Under the pieces are notes generated by a model. The model did not search any database and had not been told where the DNA came from. It was given only the letters and a program-made list of their open reading frames with translations. This document shows positions 16,851 to 27,311 of a stretch of DNA of 64,000 bases, in pieces (positions within the stretch are counted from its first letter, which is position 1; the number at the start of each line of letters is the position of its first letter). Both the position numbers and the translations under genes were made by a program. The DNA comes from Acuticoccus sp. I52.16.1 (GTDB taxonomy: Bacteria > Pseudomonadota > Alphaproteobacteria > Rhizobiales > Amorphaceae): contig NZ_CP094828.1 of NCBI RefSeq assembly GCF_022865125.1, forward strand, positions 2,170,001 to 2,234,000, given 5' to 3'.

Positions 16851-17888
16851 ATGGAGAGTGAATTCGACGGCATACCGATGCTTGTGCGAAGTCTGCGTGG
16901 TGAGACGGTGTCGCCGGCACCGATCTGGTTCATGCGCCAAGCGGGCCGCTACCTGCCGGAGTACCGGGAACTGCGGACAAAGGCCGCGTCTTTCCTGGAC
17001 TTTTGCTACACGCCCGACCTCGCCGTCGAGGCGACGCTACAGCCGATGCGCCGCTACGCCTTCGACGCGTCGATCGTCTTTTCCGACATCCTGGTCGTGC
17101 CCGACGCGCTGGGGCAGAAGACTTGGTTCGTGCAAGGCGAAGGGCCGCGACTGGAGCCGCTGACGGACGTCGGCTCCCTGTCGCTGGCGGGGTTCGACGC
17201 ACATCTCAGCCCGGTCTACGAGACGATCGCGCGGTTGCGAGCGGAGTTGCCGGCCGAGAAGGCGTTGTTGGGCTTCTGCGGCGCGCCGTGGACGCTGGCG
17301 ACGTACATGATCGCGGGCAAGGGCGGCGGCGACCAGTTCGCGGCCCGCAAGGCCGCCGCGGCCGATCCCGTGGCGTTCCAGGCGCTGATCGATCTCCTGG
17401 TCGAGGCGTGCGCGCGGCACCTCGTGGCGCAGGTCCGCGCCGGCGCCGACGCGCTCCAGATCTTCGATTCATGGGCGAGCGCGCTCGACGAGGACGGGTT
17501 TTCCCGCTGGTCGATCCGGCCGATCGGGGAAATCGTGAACAAGGTGCGCGCGGCGACAGATGTGCCCATCATCGGCTTCCCTCGCGGGGCGGGAGCGGGA
17601 TACTGCCCCTTCGTGGAGGAGACGCGGGTGGACGCCGTGTCGCTGGACTGGTCGGTGCCGATGGACCTCGCCAAGACGTTGCAGACACGGGTCTGCGTCC
17701 AGGGCAACCTGGACCCGGCGCGGCTCGTGGCGGGCGGGGCGCAACTCGATGCGGCGGTGGACCGGATCTGCGCGGCGCTGGGGGCGGGGCCGTTCGTGTT
17801 CAACCTCGGCCACGGCATCTCGTTGGAGACGCCGCCGGCGCATGTGACCCGAGTGATCGAGCGAGTGAAGGCAAAGACCGCGTCATGA
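16851..17888 (+). CDS. hemE: uroporphyrinogen decarboxylase
   Basis: 345 aa heme-pathway enzyme removing four carboxyl groups from uroporphyrinogen III. Signature PIWFMRQAGRYLPEYRELR lies near residue 23 with the substrate-binding arginine, and the second signature block GFCGAPWTLATYMI at about 140. The ATG at 16851 is preceded by AT-rich origin DNA with no clear ribosome site; the TTG just before it is an alternative. Its stop overlaps the hemJ start (ATGA), pairing two heme genes. Confidence 0.96.
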   Translation: MESEFDGIPMLVRSLRGETVSPAPIWFMRQAGRYLPEYRELRTKAASFLDFCYTPDLAVEATLQPMRRYAFDASIVFSDILVVPDALGQKTWFVQGEGPRLEPLTDVGSLSLAGFDAHLSPVYETIARLRAELPAEKALLGFCGAPWTLATYMIAGKGGGDQFAARKAAAADPVAFQALIDLLVEACARHLVAQVRAGADALQIFDSWASALDEDGFSRWSIRPIGEIVNKVRAATDVPIIGFPRGAGAGYCPFVEETRVDAVSLDWSVPMDLAKTLQTRVCVQGNLDPARLVAGGAQLDAAVDRICAALGAGPFVFNLGHGISLETPPAHVTRVIERVKAKTAS

Positions 17889-18316
17889 CCGAGTATTACA
17901 CCTGGATCAAAGCGGCGCATGTCATCTCCGTCATCGCGTGGATGGCGGCGCTGCTCTATCTTCCGCGCCTGATGGTGTACCACGTTGCTGCCGAAGTCGG
18001 GTCACCGCAGTCGGAAACCTTCAAGATCATGGAGCGGCGCTTGTTGCGGGCGATCGCCAACCCGGCGATGATCGCGACTTGGGTGTTCGGCCTCATGCTC
18101 GCCTACGTGCTGGAGGCATGGCACTTCGGCTGGTTCCACGCGAAGGTGTTGTTCGTCGTCGTGCTGACGGTGATCCACCACATGATGGTGCGCTGGATGA
18201 AGGCCTTCCAGAAGGATCGGAACACCAAGTCGGCGCGATACTTCCGAATCATGAACGAAGTGCCGGCGCTGTTGATGATCGGCATCGTGATTTTCGTGAT
18301 CGTGAAGCCCTTCTGA
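17885..18316 (+). CDS. hemJ: protoporphyrinogen IX oxidase HemJ
   Basis: 143 aa inner-membrane protein with four hydrophobic segments. The family block WIKAAHVISVIAWMAALLY followed by LPRLMVYH near the N-terminus holds the conserved histidines, and a later H-H-M-M stretch lies at about residue 97. HemJ carries out the six-electron oxidation of protoporphyrinogen IX in bacteria lacking HemG or HemY. It overlaps hemE by 4 nt, which supports the heme role. Confidence 0.92.
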   Translation: MTEYYTWIKAAHVISVIAWMAALLYLPRLMVYHVAAEVGSPQSETFKIMERRLLRAIANPAMIATWVFGLMLAYVLEAWHFGWFHAKVLFVVVLTVIHHMMVRWMKAFQKDRNTKSARYFRIMNEVPALLMIGIVIFVIVKPF

Positions 18317-18471
18317 GCGCATGTGGCGGAATTCGGCTCGGGGACACTTGCGGAGGCGCGACGGCGCGCGTAAGTTAGGGCATCCAGAGGTCGTTGGTTT
18401 TTCGCGCGTCTCCCGACGCTCATGAACGACCCCGGATCCCTTCCTTCCTTTCTGCCCCTCTTGAGCGGCCG

Positions 18472-19758
18472 ATGTCCGTCATCCAGGACAACCAAATGCA
18501 AATGAAACTTCACGAGCTCAAGGCCAAGAGCCCCGGCGATCTGATCGCGTTCGCCGAAGAGCACGAAGTCGAGAATGCGTCGACCCTGCGCAAGCAGGAA
18601 TTGATGTTCGGCATTCTTAAGCAGCTCGCGAACAAAGACGTTGAGATCATCGGAGAAGGCGTCGTCGAGGTCCTGCAGGACGGCTTCGGCTTCTTGCGCT
18701 CTCCCGACGCGAATTACCTGCCGGGACCTGACGATATCTATGTCTCCCCGTCCCAGATCCGCCGCTTCTCGCTGCGGACGGGCGATACGGTCGAAGGCCA
18801 GATTCGCAGCCCGAAAGAAGGTGAGCGCTACTTCGCGCTCCTCAAGGTCAACACGATCAACTTCGAGGAACCGGAAGCGGCTCGTCACAAGATCCACTTC
18901 GACAATCTCACGCCGCTCTACCCGGACGACCGCTTCAACATGGAAGTGGAAGGCCCCCCGTCGAAGGACTTCTCGGGCCGCGTCATCGACCTGGTGGTCC
19001 CGCTCGGCAAGGGCCAGCGCGGCCTGATCGTCGCGCCGCCGCGCACCGGTAAGACGGTGCTGCTGCAGAATATCGCCAAGTCCATCACCGCCAACCACCC
19101 GGACTGCTACCTCATCGTCCTCCTGATCGACGAGCGGCCCGAAGAAGTGACGGACATGCAGCGCTCCGTGCGCGGCGAGGTCGTGTCGTCGACCTTCGAC
19201 GAACCGGCCCAACGGCACGTCGCGGTGGCGGAGATGGTCATCGAGAAGGCCAAGCGCCTCGTCGAACATGGTCGTGACGTCGTCATCCTGCTCGACTCGA
19301 TCACGCGCCTCGGCCGGGCCTACAACACCACCGTGCCGTCCTCGGGCAAGGTGCTGACCGGCGGTGTCGACGCCAACGCCCTCCAGCGCCCGAAGCGCTT
19401 CTTCGGTGCGGCGCGCAACATCGAGGAGGGCGGCTCGCTGACGATCATCGCGACCGCCCTGATCGACACCGGCAGCCGCATGGACGAGGTCATCTTCGAG
19501 GAGTTCAAGGGGACGGGTAACTCCGAAATCATCCTCGACCGCAAGGTCTCCGACCGCCGCGTCTGGCCGGCGATAGACATTCAGCGCTCTGGTACCCGCA
19601 AGGAGGAGTTGCTGGTCAAGAAGGAAGACCTCAAGAAGGTCTACGTTCTGCGCCGCATCCTCAACCCGATGGGCTCCGTGGATGCGATCGAGTTCCTCAT
19701 CGACAAGCTGCGGCAGACGAAGAACAACGCCGAGTTCTTCGACTCCATGAACACCTGA
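18472..19758 (+). CDS. rho: transcription termination factor Rho
   Basis: 428 aa RNA-dependent ATPase that ends untranslated transcripts. An N-terminal helix bundle ([20 protein letters not shown]) leads into the OSB RNA-binding domain with [18 protein letters not shown]. Walker A is APPRTGKT (about residue 190), Walker B is [16 protein letters not shown], and the Q and R loops follow. Starts are possible at 18472 (weak ribosome site) or at ATG 18496, which has AGGA upstream; I keep the longer form with low certainty. Convergent with the next gene, 6 bp between stops. Confidence 0.95.
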   Translation: MSVIQDNQMQMKLHELKAKSPGDLIAFAEEHEVENASTLRKQELMFGILKQLANKDVEIIGEGVVEVLQDGFGFLRSPDANYLPGPDDIYVSPSQIRRFSLRTGDTVEGQIRSPKEGERYFALLKVNTINFEEPEAARHKIHFDNLTPLYPDDRFNMEVEGPPSKDFSGRVIDLVVPLGKGQRGLIVAPPRTGKTVLLQNIAKSITANHPDCYLIVLLIDERPEEVTDMQRSVRGEVVSSTFDEPAQRHVAVAEMVIEKAKRLVEHGRDVVILLDSITRLGRAYNTTVPSSGKVLTGGVDANALQRPKRFFGAARNIEEGGSLTIIATALIDTGSRMDEVIFEEFKGTGNSEIILDRKVSDRRVWPAIDIQRSGTRKEELLVKKEDLKKVYVLRRILNPMGSVDAIEFLIDKLRQTKNNAEFFDSMNT

Positions 19759-19764
19759 TCCGCC

Positions 19765-21723
19765 TCAGCGGCCCCACAGGGCCGCTGTCAGCGCGTCGGG
19801 CGTAACGATGGGGAGCCCGCACGCCATGTGCCGGCACACCACCGCGCTGCCATCCGGCGGCGCCGAGGCGCCGAGTGGATGACCCTCGGGCGGCACGTCG
19901 ACCACGATGGCCGCCGGGTGGCCCGCCGCCAGCACCGCTGCGCGCAGCTCCGGTGCGGCGGAGGTGGTGACGGTGACCGCGGAGAGCTGATCCAGGCCAT
20001 TCACCAGGCTGGCGCATCCGAAGACGTTGGCCGCCAGCGCGCGAGCATGGGCACGAAGAACAGCGCGGGCCTCGGCCTCGTAGGCCTCTTCCCCGGTCAG
20101 CGCCCACAGTGTTGCGAGATTCTTAACCATAAGGCCGTTGGCATTGGGTACCGCCTCGTCGAGCGGGCTCTCCGGACGCAGGATCAAGGCGTCCGCATCG
20201 TCGGCCGTCCAGTAGTAGCCGCCGCCGGGAGCCGCATAGTGGGTCCGCAACGTCCGGCACCAACGCTCGGCGTCGGCCAGCGCGGTACCGGGCCGGCCGG
20301 CGGCGACGAGTGTCAACGCCGCGTGGATCATCGCCGCATAATCGAGCGCGAAGCCCTGGCCGAGACGCACCGGGCCACGCACGGCGTGGATCAGCCGGCC
20401 CTCCGCCTCGAAGGTATCGCGGGCGGTGGCGTAGGTGCGCTCGGCGAGGTCGAGCCAATCCGGCCGCTGCAGCGCGCCGCCGGCGCGGGCGAGGCCGGCG
20501 ATCATCAGGCCGTTCCAATCCGCGAGCGCCTTGTCGTCACGGGCGGGGCGTGGTCGACGCTCGCGCGCCACGAGCAGCTTGTCGCGGCAGGCCGTCAGGA
20601 AGGTCTCGGTCTCGTCGTCGGCGAGGTCGGCGGCGTCCAGCCGGTGGAGGACATTGGTGCCCTCCCAATTGCCTTCGGCGGTGGCCCCATAGTGAGCGGC
20701 GAAGCGCTCCGTGTCGGCACCCAGCACGTCCCTCAGTGCGGCCAGCGACCAGAGGTAGAAGCGGCCTTCCTCTCCCTCCGAGTCGGCGTCGAGACTGGCG
20801 GCGAATAGGCCGTCCACCTCCATCTCGCGGGTGAGCCAGGTGACGATCTCCTGGCACCGCGTCGCGAGAAGGCGGGAGCCGGTCGCGGCAGCGACCTCGG
20901 CATAGAGGCCGAGCATCTGCGCATTGTCGTAGAGCATCTTCTCGAAATGCGGCACATGCCAGCGGCCGTCGACGGAGTAGCGGGCGAGGCCTCCGCCGAC
21001 GTGGTCGGTGATCCCACCCATGGCGATGCGATTCGTCGCTGTCGTCACGGCCGTGCGATAGGCATCGTCGCCGGTGCGCGCGTAGGCCCGCCACAGCAGT
21101 TCGATCAATCCGGCGTTGGGGAATTTGGGCGCGCCGCGCGTCCCGCCATTCTCCGGGTCCATGATGGAAAGGAGTTGCTGCGCGGCCTTGTCGGCAGTGT
21201 CTGCGGGGAGTTCGCCCGGCTCGGTCGGCGCAGAGATGCGCTCCCGCAAGGCCGTGACGTTGGTCTGTACCACCTCGCTGCGGCTCGAATAGGCATCGGC
21301 GACGGCCGTCAGCACGTCGATGAAGGCGGCGCGGCCGAAGCGTGCGTCCTTGGGGAAGTATGTGCCGCCGAAGAAGGGCTCGCCGGCGGAGGTGAGGAAC
21401 ATCGTCAACGGCCAGCCGCCTTGCTCGCCGGTGGCGTGAAGCGCGGACATATAGATCTGATCGATGTCCGGCCGCTCCTCGCGATCGACCTTGATATTGA
21501 CGTAGCGGGCGTTCATGACCTCGGCGGTGGCTTCATCCTCGAAGCTCTCGTGCGCCATGACGTGGCACCAGTGGCACGCGGCGTAACCGACGGACAAGAG
21601 GATCGGTTTGCCGCTGCGTTCCGCCTCGGCGAGCGCTTCGGGAGACCAGGGCCACCAGTCGACGGGGTTGTCGGCGTGTTGCAGCAGGTATGGGCTGGCT
21701 TCGTGCGCCAGTCGATTGGCCAT
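19765..21723 (-). CDS. YyaL-like thioredoxin-domain protein (DUF255/N-acylglucosamine epimerase-like fold)
   Basis: 652 aa. The N-terminal thioredoxin-like domain opens with [17 protein letters not shown] and holds the pair CHWC ([13 protein letters not shown]), followed by [14 protein letters not shown] and GGWPLTMFL. The remainder is an alpha/alpha-barrel resembling glycosidases and epimerases. The family (YyaL, SPATA20) is widespread with no settled function. Start at ATG 21723 with GGAGAG upstream. Only 11 bp separate it from the divergent mnmE start, so its promoter must lie inside mnmE. Confidence 0.9.
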   Translation of the reverse strand: MANRLAHEASPYLLQHADNPVDWWPWSPEALAEAERSGKPILLSVGYAACHWCHVMAHESFEDEATAEVMNARYVNIKVDREERPDIDQIYMSALHATGEQGGWPLTMFLTSAGEPFFGGTYFPKDARFGRAAFIDVLTAVADAYSSRSEVVQTNVTALRERISAPTEPGELPADTADKAAQQLLSIMDPENGGTRGAPKFPNAGLIELLWRAYARTGDDAYRTAVTTATNRIAMGGITDHVGGGLARYSVDGRWHVPHFEKMLYDNAQMLGLYAEVAAATGSRLLATRCQEIVTWLTREMEVDGLFAASLDADSEGEEGRFYLWSLAALRDVLGADTERFAAHYGATAEGNWEGTNVLHRLDAADLADDETETFLTACRDKLLVARERRPRPARDDKALADWNGLMIAGLARAGGALQRPDWLDLAERTYATARDTFEAEGRLIHAVRGPVRLGQGFALDYAAMIHAALTLVAAGRPGTALADAERWCRTLRTHYAAPGGGYYWTADDADALILRPESPLDEAVPNANGLMVKNLATLWALTGEEAYEAEARAVLRAHARALAANVFGCASLVNGLDQLSAVTVTTSAAPELRAAVLAAGHPAAIVVDVPPEGHPLGASAPPDGSAVVCRHMACGLPIVTPDALTAALWGR

Positions 21724-21734
21724 CGAGACTCTCC

Positions 21735-23033
21735 ATGCATCTGAGTGGAACAATTGTGGCGCTGTCCTCCGGCCGACCACCCAGTGCGATCGCGATTGTT
21801 CGCGCCAGTGGCCCCGATGCACCGGCGCTGGCCGCAGCATTCGGCACGGGCGCCTTGCCGCCCCGGCGCGCAGTGCTGCGGACACTGCGCTCACCGGTGG
21901 ACGGCGCCATCGTCGACCGGGCGTTGTGCTTGGCCTTCCCGGCGCCGGACACGGCAACGGGGGAGGAGATCGTCGAATTCCATTGCCATGGCGGGCCGGC
22001 GGTGGTCGAGCGCGTGCTGGCCGACGCGGTGCGCGTGCCGGGCGTGCGGATGGCCGAGCCCGGCGAGTTCACGCTGCGGGCGGTGTTGAACGGGCGGATG
22101 GGGATCGCCGACGCGGAGGCGTTGGCCGATGTGATCGAGGCTCGCACCGAATCGGAGAGGCGCCGCGCGGTGCGTCTTGCGGAGGGTGCCTTGTCGCGAC
22201 TGATCGCCGAATGGCGGTCCGAAGTGATCGCGCTGCTGGCGGATGCCGAAGCCCGGCTGGACTTTGCCGACGAGGGAGACGTGTCGGACGATCTCACCGA
22301 CCTCGCAGTGCGCTGCGCCGCTCTGGGCGACCGGGTGGACGCGGTCCTCACCGCCAGCACTGACGCCGAGAAGCTGACGGACGGGTTTCACGTCGTGCTC
22401 GTCGGTCCCCCGAACGCCGGCAAATCGAGCCTGCTCAATGCGTTGACCTCCAGCGACGCGGCGATCGTCACCCCCGAGGCGGGCACCACGCGCGACGTCC
22501 TTTCGGTCACGATCGAGTTGGCCGGCTACCGGGTCACCTTGCAGGATACCGCGGGTCTGCGTGAGGGGGCGAGCGGCGTCGAGGCGATCGGGATCGAGCG
22601 CACGCGGAGCCGCATCGCGGCAGCTGACCTCGTCGTCGCCGTGGTGAGCCCCGACACGCAACCTTTGGACATCCCGGCCGACCTCACCGTCTCACACAAG
22701 GCGGACATGGCGGCGGGCGCACCCCCTGCGGAGTCCGCTCTCGCGACCTCGGTGCATGACCCGTCGTCGATCGCGCATCTCAAATCGGAGCTGGCCAGCA
22801 TCGTGACCACGGCGATGCAGCCCTCGGAGGCGGCGTTGATCACGCGGGCCCGTCAACGTGCGGCGCTGACGGCGTTCACCGGTCATCTCAGGGACGCATC
22901 GACGGAGACGGCGCTGGAGCTTCAAGCGGAAGCGCTTCGTCTCGCCTGTCACGATATGGCGCGGATGACCGGGGAAATCGGGATCGAGGATGTGCTCGAC
23001 GATGTGTTCGGTCGCTTCTGCATAGGCAAGTAA
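21735..23033 (+). CDS. mnmE: tRNA uridine-5-carboxymethylaminomethyl modification GTPase
   Basis: 432 aa. With MnmG it modifies the wobble uridine of several tRNAs. The N-terminal folate-binding domain starts [10 protein letters not shown]; the G domain has G1 [10 protein letters not shown]2 GTTRDV and G3 DTAG. The G4 motif is degenerate (SHKAD rather than NKxD), keeping Lys and Asp. The C-terminus ends CIGK, the family's catalytic cysteine motif. I start at ATG 21735, 11 bp from the divergent gene. The stop is followed 7 bp later by a parS site, then mnmG. Confidence 0.94.
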   Translation: MHLSGTIVALSSGRPPSAIAIVRASGPDAPALAAAFGTGALPPRRAVLRTLRSPVDGAIVDRALCLAFPAPDTATGEEIVEFHCHGGPAVVERVLADAVRVPGVRMAEPGEFTLRAVLNGRMGIADAEALADVIEARTESERRRAVRLAEGALSRLIAEWRSEVIALLADAEARLDFADEGDVSDDLTDLAVRCAALGDRVDAVLTASTDAEKLTDGFHVVLVGPPNAGKSSLLNALTSSDAAIVTPEAGTTRDVLSVTIELAGYRVTLQDTAGLREGASGVEAIGIERTRSRIAAADLVVAVVSPDTQPLDIPADLTVSHKADMAAGAPPAESALATSVHDPSSIAHLKSELASIVTTAMQPSEAALITRARQRAALTAFTGHLRDASTETALELQAEALRLACHDMARMTGEIGIEDVLDDVFGRFCIGK

Positions 23034-23040
23034 CACCCCG

Positions 23041-23056
23041 TGTTTCACGTGAAACA
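23041..23056. other. parS site 1 (ParB binding)
   Basis: TGTTTCACGTGAAACA, a perfect 16-bp match to the bacterial parS consensus, in the mnmE-mnmG gap. ParB encoded at 26431 should load here. Confidence 0.95.
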
Positions 23057-23152
23057 TTCGCCGCTCACAGTGCGTCGCCGGGGTAAAACATATTGGGGCT
23101 AGCATCCGGCCCGGCGACGCCGTATCACCCACGCCTGTTCTGGAGCTTGTCC

Positions 23153-25012
23153 ATGTTTCACGTGAAACATGATGTGATCGTCGTCGGTGCGGGGCATGCC
23201 GGCTGCGAGGCCGCTGCCGCATCCGCGCGGCTCGGCGCATCGACCGCCCTGGTAACCCTTGCGGCAGAGGCCGTCGGCCGCTTGTCCTGCAATCCGGCGA
23301 TGGGCGGCATCGGCAAGGGTCATCTGGTGCGCGAAGTCGATGCGCTGGATGGGGTCATAGGGCGTGTGTCAGACCTTGCCGGTATCCAGTACCGGCTCCT
23401 CAACCGCAGCCGCGGGCCGGCTGTGCGGGGGCCCCGCGCGCAGATCGACCGCGCCGCCTACGCAGCGTCCATGCAGCGGGAGCTGGCGGGTATCACCGCG
23501 CTGAGCATCATCGAGGGCGAGGTGGCGGATCTCGTCGTGAGCGACGGGCGTGTGGCCGGTGTGACCCTCGCCGATGGGCGGTCGATCCAGGCGGCCGCCG
23601 TGGTGCTGACGACCGGGACATTTCTCGGCGGTGTCATCCACCTCGGGGATCGGACCTGGCCGGCCGGCCGGATGGGGGAGGCGGCGGCGACGGCGCTCGC
23701 CACTCGCCTCAGGGCGCTGGGGCTTCCCCTCAAGCGCCTCAAGACCGGCACGCCGCCGCGCCTCGCCGCCGCGTCGATCGACTGGGATGCGCTCGTCGAG
23801 CAGCCAGGGGACGCGGAGCCGGTGATGCTCAGCGCCATGAGTGTCCGTCCGGCGCTGGAGCAGCGCCCCTGCCACGTCAGCGCGACGAACGCCGAAACCC
23901 ACGCCATCATTCGCGCCAACCTGGAACGGTCGGCCATGTATGGCGGCGGGATCACCGGCGTCGGCCCGCGCTATTGCCCTTCGATCGAGGACAAGGTCGT
24001 GCGGTTCGCGGACCGGGCGTCGCATCAGGTGTTCCTCGAGCCGGAGGGGCTCACCAGCCATCTCGTTTATCCCAACGGCATCTCCACCTCGCTCCCGCAG
24101 GATGTGCAGATCGCCTTCGTGCGGACGATGGCGGGCTGCGGGAAAGCCGAAATCGTCCAGCCCGGCTATGCGATCGAATACGACGCCATCGATGCGCGCG
24201 CGCTGGCTCCGAGCCTGGAGTTGCGCGCCCTGCCGGGGTTGTTCCTCGCCGGGCAGATCAACGGCACCACGGGTTACGAAGAGGCCGCGGGGCAGGGCCT
24301 GCTGGCGGGCCTCAACGCCGGGCGGCTGGCCGGCGGCAGCGACTGCGTTACGATGGACCGGGACACGTCGTATATCGGAGTGATGGTGGATGACCTCGTC
24401 AGCAACGGGGCCGATGAACCGTATCGTATGTTCACCTCCCGCGCCGAGAACCGGCTCATGCTGCGGGCCGACAACGCCACCGAACGGCTGACCCCGTGGG
24501 GCGATGCGCTCGGCCTCGTCGGCCCGGCGCGGCGGGCACACCATGCGGCGATGGTGGAGGCGAAGGCGCATGCCGCCGAGGCGCTGCGCGGGCTCGCCGT
24601 CTCGCCGACGGAGGCCGCCGCGTTCGGTGTCGCCGTCAATCGTGACGGGCGGCGGCGGGACGGGTTTGCACTGCTGGCGCACCCCGGTGGAGGTTGGGGC
24701 ATCGTCGACCGCCTCGCCCCGCAACTCGCCATGCTACCGCGCGACGTGCGGGACAGTCTGGAGGCCGATGCGCTCTACCGCACCTTCACCGACCGCCAGC
24801 GGAGCATCGCGGAGGAGACGCGGGTGGCCGACCGGCTCCCCATCCCGCCGGACCTCGCGGAGGTGGCGATTCCGGGTCTGTCGAACGAGCTTCGGCAGAA
24901 ACTCCTGGCGCGACGGCCGGCGACAATCGGAGAGGCGAGGCGCATCTCCGGTATGACGCCGGCGGGGCTCGCGCTCATCGCCGCCCACGCCCGGCGGGCC
25001 GCCCTTGCTTGA
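23153..25012 (+). CDS. mnmG: tRNA uridine-5-carboxymethylaminomethyl synthesis enzyme
   Basis: 619 aa FAD protein, partner of MnmE. FAD motif VVGAGHAGCEAA near residue 10; family blocks GRMGEAAATALATRL, RLKTGTPPR and GQINGTTGYEEAAGQGLLAG follow at the expected places. The first six residues, MFHVKH, are encoded by a parS site. The start at 23153 is supported by that block, found in many alphaproteobacterial MnmG proteins. The stop overlaps the TTG start of rsmG. Confidence 0.96.
   Translation: MFHVKHDVIVVGAGHAGCEAAAASARLGASTALVTLAAEAVGRLSCNPAMGGIGKGHLVREVDALDGVIGRVSDLAGIQYRLLNRSRGPAVRGPRAQIDRAAYAASMQRELAGITALSIIEGEVADLVVSDGRVAGVTLADGRSIQAAAVVLTTGTFLGGVIHLGDRTWPAGRMGEAAATALATRLRALGLPLKRLKTGTPPRLAAASIDWDALVEQPGDAEPVMLSAMSVRPALEQRPCHVSATNAETHAIIRANLERSAMYGGGITGVGPRYCPSIEDKVVRFADRASHQVFLEPEGLTSHLVYPNGISTSLPQDVQIAFVRTMAGCGKAEIVQPGYAIEYDAIDARALAPSLELRALPGLFLAGQINGTTGYEEAAGQGLLAGLNAGRLAGGSDCVTMDRDTSYIGVMVDDLVSNGADEPYRMFTSRAENRLMLRADNATERLTPWGDALGLVGPARRAHHAAMVEAKAHAAEALRGLAVSPTEAAAFGVAVNRDGRRRDGFALLAHPGGGWGIVDRLAPQLAMLPRDVRDSLEADALYRTFTDRQRSIAEETRVADRLPIPPDLAEVAIPGLSNELRQKLLARRPATIGEARRISGMTPAGLALIAAHARRAALA
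23154..23169. other. parS site 2, inside the mnmG start region
   Basis: A second perfect TGTTTCACGTGAAACA, 97 bp from the first. It begins at the T of the mnmG ATG, so the palindrome is coding sequence. Confidence 0.95.
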
Positions 25013-25628
25013 CGTAACTGAGGAAAACGCGCGCGAGGCGGTACGTTCTCGCGTGACGCCGGCCGCCTTTGACGCAATTGAAAGGTTTGTGGGCGCTTGC
25101 TCGCGCTGGGGGCGCGTCTCGAACCTCGTCAGTGCGGCGGATCGGGACCGGCTGTGGGAACGTCACGTTCTAGACAGTCTGCAGCTCGTCCCGTTGGCGC
25201 AAGGGGCCGGTCCCACTTGGGTCGACCTCGGTTCGGGTGGAGGATTTCCCGGGATCGTCGTCGCCATCGCACGCGAAGGGACGGACATGACGCTGGTCGA
25301 AGCGAACAAGAAGAAGTCCGCGTTCCTGCTGCAAGCTGCGGCCGAGGCGGGCGTGAAGGTGCGCGTGCTGCCCCAACGCATCGAAGCGGTGACGCCGTTC
25401 GTGGCCGATATCGTCTCCGCTCGGGCGCTGGCTCCGTTGGAAACGCTGATCGACATGGCGCGGCCCTTCTTCGGTGCGGCGACGGTCGGGCTCTTCCCCA
25501 AGGGCAAGGACGCCACCGCGGAGACCGGCGCGGCGCACGCCCGCCACGACTTTTCCGCGAGCCTCCTTCCGAGCCTCACGGAAAATTCAGCGATTGTTAG
25601 GGTTACCGGCCTGAGGACAGTGACATGA
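25005..25628 (+). CDS. rsmG: 16S rRNA (guanine-527-N7)-methyltransferase
   Basis: 207 aa SAM-dependent methyltransferase acting on 16S rRNA. The SAM-binding loop WVDLGSGGGFPGI is at about residue 71, preceded by ERHVLDSLQL, and SARALAPLETL lies near residue 137. The start is a TTG at 25005 that overlaps the mnmG stop; no better start is in frame at the right length. The stop overlaps the parA ATG (ATGA), the standard mnmG-rsmG-parA-parB string. Confidence 0.93.
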   Translation: MLDVTEENAREAVRSRVTPAAFDAIERFVGACSRWGRVSNLVSAADRDRLWERHVLDSLQLVPLAQGAGPTWVDLGSGGGFPGIVVAIAREGTDMTLVEANKKKSAFLLQAAAEAGVKVRVLPQRIEAVTPFVADIVSARALAPLETLIDMARPFFGAATVGLFPKGKDATAETGAAHARHDFSASLLPSLTENSAIVRVTGLRTVT

Positions 25629-26431
25629 CGCTCCCCGCACGACCGCGCGTCATCGCGGTCGCCAATCAGAAGGGCGGCGTCGGCAAGACGACCACCGCCA
25701 TCAACCTCGCCACCGCACTCGCCGCCACCGGGCAGACAGCGATGCTCGTCGACCTCGACCCGCAGGGCAACGCCTCGACCGGCCTCGGCATCGATCCCGA
25801 CAAGCGCGACGTCACCACCTATGACGTGTTGACGCGGGCCAAGACGCTGCAAGACGCCATCCACGAGACCGGCATCCCCGGCCTCACCCTGGCACCGGCG
25901 ACGATGGATCTGCTCTCGATCGACATCGAGCTGTCGACCCAATCCGATCGCGCGCGCCGACTGTCGGACGCGATCGCCGCCCTGTCGCGCTCCGACGTGT
26001 GCCCCAGCTACATCGTGATCGACTGCCCGCCGTCGCTGACGATGCTGACCGTCAATGCGTTGACGGCGGCACACGCCGTACTAGCGCCGCTGCAATGCGA
26101 GTTCTTCGCCATGGAGGGGCTGTCGCAGCTGCTGCGGACGATCTCGGAAGTACGCGAGAGCGTGAATCCGGAGCTGGCGATCCATGGCATCGTGCTGACC
26201 ATGGTCGACGGGCGCAACAACCTCTCCAACCAGGTCGAGGCGGACGTCCGCTCGACGATGGGCGATCTCGTCTACGCGACGACGATCCCGCGCAACGTGC
26301 GGCTGTCGGAGGCCCCGTCCTACGGCAAGCCGGCGCTTCTTTATGACATCAAGTGTGCCGGCAGCCAGGCGTACCTGCGGCTGGTGTCGGAGCTGATGGA
26401 TCGTGAGCAACGCATGATGGGAGCGGCCTGA
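25625..26431 (+). CDS. parA: chromosome-partitioning ATPase ParA
   Basis: 268 aa. Deviant Walker A motif ANQKGGVGKTTTAINLA near the N-terminus with both lysines, Walker A' region LVDLDPQGNAS, and Walker B region YIVIDCPPSLTML. Binds DNA non-specifically as an ATP dimer and moves ParB-parS complexes to segregate the origin. It overlaps rsmG by 4 nt and parB by 1 nt. Confidence 0.97.
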   Translation: MTLPARPRVIAVANQKGGVGKTTTAINLATALAATGQTAMLVDLDPQGNASTGLGIDPDKRDVTTYDVLTRAKTLQDAIHETGIPGLTLAPATMDLLSIDIELSTQSDRARRLSDAIAALSRSDVCPSYIVIDCPPSLTMLTVNALTAAHAVLAPLQCEFFAMEGLSQLLRTISEVRESVNPELAIHGIVLTMVDGRNNLSNQVEADVRSTMGDLVYATTIPRNVRLSEAPSYGKPALLYDIKCAGSQAYLRLVSELMDREQRMMGAA

Positions 26432-27309
26432 TGGAGCAGGATACCAAGAAGCGCCTCGGCCGCGGCCTCAGTGCGCTGCTGGGCGACACGAACCTTCCCT
26501 CCGCCGCCGGCACCGCCGGGACGCTGGAGCGCGCGCCGACCCGCGTCCCGATCGACCGGTTGGCCCGGAGCGACAAGAATCCGCGCTTCACCTTCGGCGA
26601 CGAGGCGCTGGAGGAGCTGGCCGAATCCATCAAGCAGCATGGTGTCATGCAGCCGCTGCTGGTGCGGCCGACCGAGGACGGCCGCTACATGATCATCGCC
26701 GGCGAGCGGCGCTGGCGGGCGGCGCAGAAGGCGGGGCTGCACGAGGTGCCGGTCGTCGTGCGCGAGGCGACCGAGGGTGAGGCGCTGGAGCTGGCGATCA
26801 TCGAGAACGTGCAGCGCTCGGACCTCAATCCGATCGAAGAGGCGATGGGCTACCACCGGCTGATGGAGGAGTTTCGGCACCGGCAGGAGGATCTCGCGAA
26901 GATCATTGGCAAGAGCCGCAGCCACGTCGCGAACACGCTCCGCCTGCTGAACCTGCCGGCCTCGATCCGCGCCAGCGTGGCGGAGGGCGCGCTCACCGCC
27001 GGTCATGCACGGGCGCTCATCGGCACGGCGAATCCCGATGCGGTGGCCGACGAGGTGATCCGCAACGGCCTCTCGGTGCGGGCGACGGAGCAACTGGTGG
27101 CGCGTCTCGCCAAGGCTGCCGAAGCGCCGATGCCGGCGCGCAAGCCGAAGGACGACGCCGACACTCGCGCGCTGGTGAATCGCCTCTCGACGCGGCTCGG
27201 GCTGGCGGTGAACCTCAACCACAAGGACGACGAGAGCGGCACGTTGACGATCAAGTACACGTCGCTCGACCAGCTCGACGCCGTCTGCCGGATGCTCGGC
27301 GAGAGTTGA
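26431..27309 (+). CDS. parB: chromosome-partitioning protein ParB
   Basis: 292 aa CTP-dependent DNA clamp that loads at parS. The N-terminal CTPase domain has IAGERRWRAAQKAGL (about residue 90) and ENVQRSDLNPIEEA. The helix-turn-helix follows (EDLAKIIGKSRSHVANTLRL), and the C-terminal dimer domain ends the chain. Its two likely target sites lie 3.3 kb upstream at 23041 and 23154. Confidence 0.97.
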   Translation: MEQDTKKRLGRGLSALLGDTNLPSAAGTAGTLERAPTRVPIDRLARSDKNPRFTFGDEALEELAESIKQHGVMQPLLVRPTEDGRYMIIAGERRWRAAQKAGLHEVPVVVREATEGEALELAIIENVQRSDLNPIEEAMGYHRLMEEFRHRQEDLAKIIGKSRSHVANTLRLLNLPASIRASVAEGALTAGHARALIGTANPDAVADEVIRNGLSVRATEQLVARLAKAAEAPMPARKPKDDADTRALVNRLSTRLGLAVNLNHKDDESGTLTIKYTSLDQLDAVCRMLGES

Positions 27310-27311
27310 GC

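Noticed and set aside
22385-22393. Possible third parS (GTTTCACGT)
   Set aside because: Only half of the palindrome is present; the other half does not match. It is inside mnmE coding sequence.
23034-23152. Origin of replication next to mnmG
   Set aside because: Many bacteria have oriC beside mnmG, but this gap has parS and no cluster of DnaA-like boxes. The DUF299-hemE gap fits the alphaproteobacterial pattern better.
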